64,000 nucleotides of DNA from Petrosia ficiformis (Eukaryota; Porifera; Demospongiae; Haplosclerida; Petrosiidae): NCBI GenBank assembly GCA_947044365.1, contig OX345636.1, positions 30,112,466-30,176,465 on the forward strand, written 5' to 3'. The translations under genes and the position numbers were made by a program. The notes beneath the pieces were generated by a model. The model ran no database searches. It was not told the origin of the DNA and worked only from the letters and a program-made list of their open reading frames with translations. Each line of letters begins with the position of its first letter. Position 1 is the first letter of the stretch. Positions 48,901 to 60,900 of this stretch are shown here, one piece after another.

Positions 48901-51900
48901 AAGATCTATTGAAATATTCTACATTTATTACCACATTTAGCTGTTTATGTGTAAATATTGAACATAAATTTTAAAGTTGTATTGTTCATACATGTACAGT
49001 GTGTATAAGGATAATATTGTAGCTACATGTACATGTACATGTATAACCATTAACCAACTAAATCACAGAATACATGATTGAGGATTAAAATATTTTCATG
49101 ATTGAGTGAGAACTTATATAAACCTAACATCTACTTTAACACAACATTATTTCCTGATTCCTTTTATGGAGAAGCAACTACTTGTATATTTTTACATTTA
49201 TATAGAACATTGCAAATACTAACTACATGTACTCTTAGTCTAGCTTAAAATATATTGCAAAAGATATACAAGACCCTAAAAATAGTGGATAACAAATAAC
49301 TGTTATTGTAATTGTTCCCAGTAATTAGAAAGTTGAGGAAAGAGTAATAGTGACATGACACATCAAAGCAGATACGTTTTTGTTCATGTACCTTGTTTAT
49401 TTACTTTGAGAGTTGTATTTGTAACATATTTGAACTATTTTATTATGATGAAGGGTATTTCCCACACACGTAAGACTTCATTGAATATCAGATACTGTAT
49501 TACAATGTACATGAGATCAATTCTGCTAATAGGCCTTCACAATAATTGCAATATCTTGACACGATAATCACAAAAACCTAACCTCTGGCTTCTGAGGTTA
49601 ACGTACCATGTAAACTTCGCAGGCACTTCACAAGTCACTTTTGTCAGCTTCATAAATTATTTACATTTAAGGTAGCAGGGACAAGTGGAAGTACTATTTG
49701 TGGGTGGTATTTAACTTTTAAAAGTTGCAAATCTGCTACATGTACATGTATCCTTGTTAGGAAAGGAATGTGGTGCACTTTCTGCTAAACAGCCTAGATT
49801 GGACACTCTTTCTTGGCTTTGCTGTTCATAAAGGTGCTGCTACAATATAACAATATATAATCTATCAAGTCATAACTATACACGACATATCATATCTCAA
49901 TTTTTTTATCATGGAAGGGAAATTATATCTTATATATGATTGTTTCTACATTGTGTTCATAATAGCAATATACATTACTTGGTTATGTCATGACATATGA
50001 CATTCATATCATGGCTGCAGTAGTTCATGAACAGTATGTGTCCAATTCAAACATTTGTTTCACTTCATGTCTGTCCTACAATATACATTATACATGTATC
50101 AGAGAGTGCGGTAACACAAAGAAGTGATACTTATGTACGGTTGTTATGTGAAAGTGGTGTTTAATTTTGTTTCCAAAGCAACTCACCATCCCAATCTTGT
50201 TCCTGTGCTTTTTTTGATATATATCCCTACATACTCCTTCATTTTTTAGAATGCTTTTTTATACTTTATTATAAGTCAGTTACAATGTAAGTGTTAGTCA
50301 GTGTTGATATTTATCTCTTTATTCTTTAGTACGAAGGTCTTCCTCTCGACTCTCAAACTATTGAAAATTGTGCTGAGACTTCTTCAATTGTGTTTACATA
50401 TGGGGTTAGCTACAGTATAATATACACATGTACATGTATATATGTGGCTGGCTGTGGTTTTGGGTACTTTTAGATTTCATACATGAGAAAGCAATTGTAG
50501 GGATAGGATATGTTGTCTCCATATACATGTACATGTGTATAGTTATATACAGTGTACATGTACATGTATCTTGTCATGTTCTGTGATAATGAATGAAGAA
50601 TCCACAATTTGTATTTATCCTACGAGGTTAATTTAATTATTCAAAGTTTCAACCAAATGACTTGTTCAAAACTGGTTCTTCATCCACTATGTTCATTAAG
50701 TATCTAACATCCAGTCAACCATTCTATTTCTCTTTGTCTGCTTTCATCTGTTTGTCTATATCATTGTCTCTTTCACTTACTCTATCACACAGAGAACACA
50801 AAATTTAGCAAGACTTGGAGCTCTCCCAGTGACTCTAATAGACATTAGCACTATCATATTTTTCATAACGCTAGCTGTTATCATCATCATTGACAAAATA
50901 TCAAGACTCAGAATTACCATATATTCTGTCATAATTGGGATTTTGCTGATTGTCATAACATTAGCACATGCTGCTGTGGAGATCCAATGGGAAGTCTCAT
51001 TCGGTGTCGATCAAATTATTTTTTTCTTGTTCATAACTTATACAATGATTCCTCTTTCTCTACGTTACTCTACCTTACTGGGAGTTGTTGGAAGTTGTTT
51101 GCATGTGTTAGTATCAAGTCTCTCTGCTATTAATGGCAGACTATCACCAGATATAATTGCAAGACAGGTTAGTCTTTCATAACACTTAATTACACCAGGA
51201 TTTTATGATATATGCGTGTAATATGTATTCCGTAAATTAATTTTGTGATTATTGCATGTGATTATGTATACTCAATATGAGGACAGTGAAGTAATGTTTA
51301 CTTCAAATAAGTACAGAGCACAAACTGAAATTATAGACTTAGTAGCCATTATTCATCCTTCTAACAGATAGCCTCAACAGTGTTTATGAAAGTTAATGTA
51401 TGTGTTATATATATTAGTGTCATATTAGTAAAATGACAATAACGTTTTTTGCAATATTGTAAAAATTGTATTGAGAACAAAAAAGGAGAAACAAGAAAAA
51501 AGTCCCTACACCTGATTTATCGTGCCTGAAACACAACACCCTATTATTTTGGTTATCTACTCTCCTTACCTTTTAAAGGACCTTGTAGAACTTTAGGAAT
51601 ATGTTTCAGGTAGAATAGCTAACTATTACAGATCATTCACGTTCACCACGTCCTCAAAAAGTGTTCATAACTTTAGTTTGGAATGACCAACAATCTTTTT
51701 ACCTGCACCAGTTTCATATAATAGTCCTTCCTATTCTTATTTATGTATGTCAAATATCAATCCATTGCTTCATTATTGAGTTACAGTATAATCATGTATT
51801 AACCTTATGACATTAAACTATACATTATATTACATATAAAGTCATCATCACATCATAATTTTGAGGACTGTAGTTCCAGTTTCTACGTAAGCTACAATCA

Positions 51901-54900
51901 GCTTTCTTTCTGCTGTTCTAGTCTGTGTATTACGCACTCCCATCCCCCCGGAATGATGCAACTTCCTTAACTACGTATGCAGCATATATTCGCATTAGTG
52001 GCCACAAACATATACATATACATATACATTAAACCCTGTGGAAAGCAATTATAGAGATGGCCATAAAAAATTCAAGAAGACAACAATTGACTGTATTGTT
52101 AATGTAATAGATTGTTGGTTTTAGACAAGAGAAGTCAGCAATGACAGTACAAAGCGATCACACTTTATTTTTATGGCCCGTAGGGCCATCCCTATGATTG
52201 CTTTCCACGGGGTTGAATCTATATAATTATATTATATATGTGACCGAATTTGCGAAAATCAGGCTTATGGGATAATTATTAATTTTGAGATACAAGAGAA
52301 AATAGACAGTTATGGCTTACTTGGGTGATCACTGTTTTACTACATAAAAAGCTTCATTAACATCTTACGTATTTACTCATACCTTCAGAGAAGTTTGGAG
52401 ACATCTCTGTGCTTCACTAGCCACTCCTAAAAAAGTTTTTAGTCATTATGTTTAATGATTAAATAATTGATTTAATTGCGTTTTTCTCAAAATGAAAGAT
52501 CTGTGACTACAACGGTTTAATCCCCCACTGTAGCTTTGTCTTTTGCGTGATTGGGATGTATCATATATCATTCTGGAGCTAATTGAATACTCTATTCAGG
52601 TAATACAAAAAAATCAATTTTCAAATTTTATCCCATAAGTAAATTCAGTCACATAATTATATATTATTAGTGTCCACTCGCGCGAGTATGCGTTGTATAC
52701 GTAGTTAAGGAAGTTGCGTCATTCCCGGGGGCTCGGTCAATTAATAGGTGTGAGGCGCGTAAATGAACGCGCGGCGCGCGCTCGAGCTCTCCAGACCAGC
52801 AGAAAGAAAGCTAAGTAGCTTACGTAGAAACTGGAACTAATAGCTAGCTATTCTGCCTGAAATATATTCCTGAAGTTCTAAAAGGTCCTTTGAAAGGTCA
52901 GGAAAGTAGATAATCAAAATAATAACTATAATAAGCTGTTGTCTTTCATGCTTGATAAAAGTCAGCCATGAATACTGAATGCTGGACACCACAAAGCAAT
53001 CATAGGGATACTTTTATCTTCACTTAAATTTGTAAAGCAATCATAGGGATGTTTTTTTTTGTCTATATACACTTGTTTCCTTGTATAATAGTATATACAT
53101 GTACCTCATTTTCAAATATATGTGTATATATATATAACTTATTTATTATAGGCATTTGCTAATATATTCTTGTATGCCGCTATGAATATGATTGGAGTGT
53201 TTTACAATTATCTTTTCGATCTTGCACAAAGGAGATCTTTTTCTGATATCAGGAGATACATCAAGGCTGAGACACTTATTGAAGAGCAAAAAAGCAAGAA
53301 GGTGAGATTGAACAGGTGTCATACAGAATTTGTTTGTTGGAGGAGGGAAGTGACTAATGATGTGGAGCACACTGCTCTCATTCACCCTCTCCAATATGTA
53401 TGAAACCTGTTGAGAGGACATTTTTAAGAGGACCTCTCAGATTGTTTCTTGTTGTTATTAACAAAAAAAATTGTCTACTTGTTATTAATGCTGTCATGAT
53501 ATATGGTAGCTAGTTTTTGGTATAAACTTAGAATATTTTGGGGTAAGAAGGAACCCAGGCCACCCAGTCTCTGTATGAAACACTGTTAAGAGTAAATATA
53601 CTTGTTCTATGGATCAATTTACATGTGATGAACAAAGACACGAATAGTGGATAAATAAATGTATAGTGGATGTATGGATTATGTACAGAGAATTAGCTGA
53701 TACTGTAAGTAAATGGATTGATGAATTGTTGGGTTAATGTACAAATCATTTGTTAGATGTATGAATCATTGAATTGATCATTGGGTGGATGTGTGGATTG
53801 TTGGATGGCTGTGCGTACATGTACATGTATGTACATGTATCATTGGATAGATAGATGTACACTGTACATACAGTGTGTAGATAGTTGGATGAATATATAT
53901 ACAGAGGATGTGCAGATAGTTGAATTGATGTATGGATTCTTGGATTATTGATTGCATATATGGATTATTGGATGGGTGTACATGTAGCTACTGATAGAGT
54001 GATGAGTTTATGAATTGGATGGATGTATGGATCATGATGATGAATTTAGGGATTATAGGACAGATGTACGTTACATGTTAACTCCAATCAAGGTTCATAT
54101 CAAAGTCAAGTATTTCATTTGTAGCTTAGTGAGTAAACAGCTAAAAAATAAAGCTAATTCATAGTTAGTGTGTCTTGTAACATGTGGTTATATTTATTTT
54201 AGTAATTCATTTACCTTCAATTTCTCTAGCAACAACTGGTCTATTCTGTTCTTCCTTCGTATATGGCTGCAACTGTTGTAGATGATTATCTAAACTATCG
54301 CTCTGAAGCTATTCATGATGCAGCATTCCATAAACTCAATGTATCCAATCATTTGAATGTCTCGTGAGTTTTTAGTTTTACATGTATATTTACATTAATG
54401 ACTAAATTCACAATAAATGAAGGGCCATTGGCATGGGAGACTCACCTACATGTACATTGCAAAGGTACATGTCATTGCATTGATTATTTCAACCGAATAT
54501 GATTATTTACCCTTCATAATAATGCCGCTAGGGACTAGGGATGGGCGATATACCGGTAATACAATAATATCGTGGATAATTGAATCACAGTAAAGTTATA
54601 TACCATGAGCAAAACCGTATAACCGTGCCAACAGTCACACCCACTCTAACCACAATTTATATTAGCTATAATAACCACGTGGTCATAATTAAGCAACCTT
54701 TGTGAGATGAATTATGTTAGAAAACCAAACACAAAAATCTTATTGTGGACTTACTTTGGGCTTGAATCAGATGACAAGGCTGTTCCCCTAACTGGAAAAG
54801 AAGATAAGCTCTCTATGTTAAATTGTACATGTTAATTGAGCTTGTTAATTGTACTTCTTAATTGAGTTTGGAATTATTATTATTTCTGATGATAAACCGT

Positions 54901-57900
54901 GATAATCGTGATAATATTTTTGGCAATAACTGTGAGCTGATTTTCTATTATCGCCCAACCCTACTAGGGACCATGGTACAGTACCCTTGTCATAAGTGTG
55001 ATTGGGTAAACAATTATTCCCAATTTTTTATTGGCAAAATAATAACATACATGTACATGTAGTTCAACTGTATTGCTCAGGAACGCTGATAATAACTGTA
55101 GTGTAATTTACATGTAAGACTCTACTGTTTTCTATTCATAGACAGTAGTGCACACTGAAATTCAGAATAAAAAATGATTTCTTACAGCTTAGTTTGCAAT
55201 TTATTGTCTCAGTGTCCTTCCTAGTCACTGTGTAAGAATAATGAACAGAAAAAAAACAACAAGAAACTCAAAATAATCATGCTTGAAAACGTGCATCATG
55301 TACATGTAGTGGGGGAGTGTAAGAATTGTAATTAAGATATCCTTGTCATACATGTATGTGTAATGAATCAAGTTTATGTAATGTGTTAATTTATAGTTTA
55401 TTTAGTTGGCCTGTTGGCCTATATTGTTTAGTTTATTGTTGTACTGGTGCAGGGCCCTTGCTCTGTCTATATATATATGTGTGTTAAGATTATGATACTT
55501 CCATGTTGTAAGTTCTTACTTGTTTGAGTTATAATAAAGTACTTACATTGGTAGCAGAGGACGGTTAAGCAATGGCAGAAAGACACATTAGTTTACCAAA
55601 GCCATATGCTGGAGGAAATATATCAGAGTGGCTACAGAGGTTCGAAATATGCTGTGATTCCAATACATGGACTAATGATATAAAAGCCAGAAAACTACCT
55701 ACACTTCTGGAAGGAGAAGCACTGCTAATTTGGCTGGAGTTGAGTGAAGATGAAAAAAAAGATTACGATGTTGTGCGAAGGAAATTAGTTGAAAAAATGA
55801 GCCCCGAGGCATTTGTGACTTTGGATGAGTTCCATCGACGTAAACTAAGGCCGAATGAATCAGTTTCTATGTTCGCGTATGAGTTAAAGAAACTATTACA
55901 GCAAGCAATGCCTGGCATAGAAACTACAGCTAGGGAACAACTGATCTTACACCAGTTTTTAGCAGGACTGCCTATTGTCATATCTCAACAATTACGGGCG
56001 AGTGGAGAAACCAAAGAGCTTGATAAAGTAGTCGACAGAGCACGTTTATTGATGGCTATAAATGACCATAGTCAAGTGGCTACCATTACTGATCACTGTG
56101 AGGGGGATCCAGTCATGAAGGAGCTCAAAGACCAAGTAGCAACCCTAACGGAACAAGTGGCAGCGTTGACCACACGGAAATCTTTACGATTTTTGCCACA
56201 AGAAAACTACAAGAGTGAGACGATTCGCTGTTTTATTTGTAATGGCACTGGTCACATGAAATATGAATGCCCTAGTCGCCGACGTCAAAACACCACTGAT
56301 CGGTGTTTTAAATGTGGTCAGAAAGGACACATACGAAGAAACTGCCCACAGAATTTAAAGGATCAGGGAAACTACCAAGGGGTGTCTGCTCGGGGCAACA
56401 GTCACCCCAGGCAATGGTAAAGCCCCAGAGTATTGTTGCAATGGTCAGGACAGAAGCGTCACCCTCTTCTAATAAAGGATTACATCAGAGCAACAGTCAC
56501 CCTTGGTAAGCACCAGTACCCTCACAATTTTATAGTTGTAGATCACTTGGTAGCCCCTATTATTTTAGGTATAGATTTCTTTCATAAAAATGAACTAGTA
56601 CTAGATTTTACCACAAATCCTGTAACTGTTTCACAGAGCCCCCAGACAAACTATTTAACAACAAACACACATTCATCCCACAGTCACTACAATAAGATCT
56701 GTACAGTTTTAACTGGTGAAAACAACACAACAGATATACCTGACCATTGTACTATTCCATCATTTTCAGACAATTATTGTATTGAACTCCCTAACTACTC
56801 TAACAAAAATTTCGTGTCGGTGGTCAACAGAAATAAAGATTTGTTTCGAAACACTCCAGGTATGACACAAGAAGCATATCATTATATACCTACATCTGAA
56901 TTACCCGTTAAGATTCCACCCAGGCGTGTTCCTGCACATTATCGTGAAGAAATCGAACGACAACTTCAAGAGATGCTACGACTAGGCATCATTGAAGAGA
57001 GTTTTAGTCCATGGATGGCTCCAGCCATCTACATTCGGAAAAAGTCTGGAGACCTAAGAATTTGCATTGACTATCGGGAACTTAATAAAAGAACAAAGAA
57101 AGATTCCTATCCACTTCCCCTGGTTGATGAAGTACAGGATCGCCTCGCAGGATCCACAGTATTTTCTACGTTAGATCTCCAGTCTGGTTACTGGCAAATG
57201 CCTGTTAATCCAGCTGACATGGATAAAACTGCATTTAGCCCTGGGGCAGGGTTTGGCCTATATCAATTCTGCCGAATGCCATTTGGACTATGCAATGCCC
57301 CCAGCTCATTTCAACGGATGATGGACAAAATTTTTCGAGGTTTATCATTTGTTAGTACATACCTGGATGACATATTGATTCATTCCCCTGATGAAGAACA
57401 ACACAAGTACATTTACAAGAAGTGTTCAATCGACTGAGAAGAGCAGGTCTGACCCTTCGAGGTCACAAGTGTCACATTGGATTGGCAAAGGTTACATATC
57501 TGGGCCATATATTCTCTGCCAATGGCATGAAACCTGATCCATGTAAGATAAGCGTGATAACAAAATGGCCAACTCCTGCCAATGCTGAAGAAGTTCGTCG
57601 TTTTCTCGGTCTTGCATCATACTACAGACGATATATCAATCAGTTCGCAGATATAGCAGCTCCCCTCCACAAGTTGACTCACAAAGATGAAGTCTTCAAT
57701 TGGACTCACAATTGTCAACAAGCATTTCAAAGCTTGAAGACAAAATTAACTGAACCACCTGTTTTAGCATATCCTCAGTTCCATACAAATGCTGGAGAGT
57801 TTGTTCTCATCACGGATGCCAGTTCACAAGGAGTAGGTGCTGTACTGGAACAAGATGGACATGTTATTGCCTATGCTAGCAGGGCGTTGTCAAAGGCTGA

Positions 57901-60900
57901 AAAACAGTACAGCGTAATACAACAAGAATGTCTGGCTATTGTCTATGCTACAAAGCAATTTCGTCACTACCTCCTAGGACGGTCCTTTAAGTTACTAACC
58001 GATCATGCTCCTCTACAGTGGCTGTCAGCACAAAAAATGGAGGGCATGCTCTAGCTCTCCAGGAATTTGCCTTTAAAATATCTTATAGAGCAGGCGTACA
58101 TAACAGTAATGCAGATGCACTCTCCCGTGTTCCATTGGACACTTGTGCTGCTACAGTAGTACATTCACAAAATTTTTGTCAGACACTACAATCAGAACAA
58201 CAACAGGACCCCACAATAGCTATCCTTTATCAAGCATTGAAATCAAAGAAACGACCAGTAACAAAAGACCCTATTCTCCGTCGTTATTGCCAACTATGGT
58301 CTCAATTACAAATAATCAAGGATGTTGTCTGTCGTCAGTACTCACCAGAACCCTCTTCTGGTATCGTCATAGTCCCAATACTACCACCTAAACTTCGGCC
58401 TCAAGCACTCAAAGAAACTCATGACACACCAGCTGCTGGGCACTTTGGAAAATCTAAAACCATGTCAAAATTACGACAAGAAGCATACTGGGTTAATATG
58501 GGAAAAGATGTTGACCGATATTGTAATCGGTGTGTAAAATGTCAACAAAGTAAACCGCCAATGCCACCCAGAGCGGAGCTACAGAATGTACCCATTGGAC
58601 GTCCTTGGCAAATGTTAGCTGTCGATATACTGGAAGTTCCGATTTCAACATGCAACAACCGATACCTTTTAGTAATTCAGGACTATTTCACTAAATGGGT
58701 TGAAGCAATTCCACTTCCAAATCAATCAGCTGATTTAATTACCTCTGAAATAATTAAATTATTTTCTGTATTTGGCATACCCGATATCCTCCATTCAGAC
58801 CAAGGTCGTAATTTTGAAAGTGCATTGTTTCGTCAAACTCTAGCTGCTTTCGGAGTGTCCAAATCAAGAACAACAGCATATCATCCTCAAGGTGACGGTA
58901 TGGTCGAGCGTTTTAACAGATCACTACTTCAATTACTACGAACCTATGTTGAGAAACCACATGACTGGGAGAAATACCTACCCTTAGTACTGTACGCTTA
59001 TAGAACTGCACCTCATTCATCTACCAACGTTTCACCATTCATGTTGATGTATGGCAGACAACCTACATCTACACCTCTGTCATCCCAGGACACAGGTTTT
59101 GAACCTGGATCATATCAAGCACACCTACAGTCAAAATTAGCCGAATTACAAGATTTGGTGGAATCTAACATAGTTAAATCTGCTGAGTGCCAAAAGAAAT
59201 ATTACGACAACAACACATCTGTACAAACATTTAAAAATGGAGATCTGGTGTGGCTATCTATACCTACAGCTAGGAAATTGGATCCTCGTTGGGAAGGAGG
59301 ATGGGTAGTCAAAGAATCAAAGAGCCCCGTCACAATGAAAATAGAAAATAACAGTAAATCTCAAACTCGAGTAGTTCACATCAATCGATTAAGACATAGG
59401 AAGCAACCACAATCACTGGAGGCAACAGTCAATAATAGAGACTCAGATTACTATAGTGAATGGATTCCGCCTCAAGTTGAACATGAAACTGTTATAGAGA
59501 CCACAACAGAGTCACTATCCAGATACCCTCAACGTAACCGGTATCCACCAGATAGACTGACTTATTAGACATTAAGCTTGAGGGCAAGCTCTTTAGGAAG
59601 GAGCGTATGTAATGAATCAAGTTTATGTAATGTGTTAATTTATAGTTTATTTAGTTGGCCTATATTGTTTAGTTTATTGTTGTACTGGTGCAGGGCCCTT
59701 GCTCTGTCTATATATATATGTGTGTTAAGATTATGATACTTCCATGTTGTAAGTTCTTACTTGTTGAGTTATAATAAAGTACTTACATATGTCATGGCAC
59801 TTTGTGTCATAATATGATATATGTGATGAGATACAATTAAGTTAATGTACATGTATATTGTACATTAACTGTACTACTGTTACAGTACAATGGTAGAAAA
59901 TATCAAATTACAACAATAGAATAAAATTTCCCTAATAATAATAATAATAATAATAATAATAGTATTAATAGTAGTATATACTGTAGTTTCATAAAACAAA
60001 AAAAAAAACAGGCTACATCATCACATAGTTATGTTGTTAGAAGACCATCGATATAAAAGAGTTACGTCAACCCTGCCAGAGTTAAAGCAGTGCCCAGCTA
60101 TAACACCGAGCTCTGTTCTTCTCTGTCAAATCATACAATTCTTACGCAAATTTAATAATATATAAGTTTGTTATTTTATGTCTTATTATATTATTATATT
60201 TATTATAGTATCCTGTTTGCTGATATTGTTGGATTCACTAGACTATCCTCTGGATGTACAGCAAATGAATTAGTACAAATTCTAAATGAACTATTTGGAA
60301 AGTTTGATTCACTTGCAGCTGTGAGTTTGTTTATATGCTGAATATGTAATTACTGCAGGTTCTGATAATTACAACTATAATGTTTGTACATGCAACGTAC
60401 ATGTATTGTGCTGTACTCTACTTGAGCACACACTGTACTACAGTAACAACATCACTGTTAGATTTGTTATAATTAAAAGTCAAAATTAATCATTACGTGT
60501 ATATGTAATTAGAATTGTACATGTACATGTACTTTCTATAAGGAATTCCCAAGATGTCAATTGCATTTACTTTTCACTCTATGTCTACTGTTAAACTACA
60601 TGTATGTATTAAGAATAATATAGTTTTGAACATGATGCTTTTGATAGGGTTTAATGTATATTTTTATGTTTTTGTCACATACATATTGTATACATACATG
60701 TACATGTAGTTCAGGAAGTTATGTGACTTGAAGAATGTGTGCTTGAAATACAGACCAGCTAAAACAAAGATATGGAGAAAAACCTGTCCCTGTGAATGCT
60801 TTGTGGAGTCATCATTCAATAATCATGGATGACTTTCTCATGTCTGAAACACAACAGCCTATTATAGTTATTATCCAGTTTTCTTGCTTTTTAAAGTTTA

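Larger units (their letters stand above)
55359..59787 (+). mobile_element. Ty3/gypsy LTR retrotransposon, nearly intact but with frame breaks
   Basis: LTRs of 189 and 180 bp flank gag and pol in the order protease remnant, reverse transcriptase, RNase H, integrase, the Ty3/gypsy order. TATG is repeated at 55355-55358 and 59788-59791 as a target duplication. It lies in an adenylyl cyclase intron in the same orientation as the gene. The LTRs differ by two indels and no substitutions, so the insertion is recent; pol nevertheless has two frame breaks and no visible protease active site, so this copy looks unable to move by itself. Confidence 0.95.
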
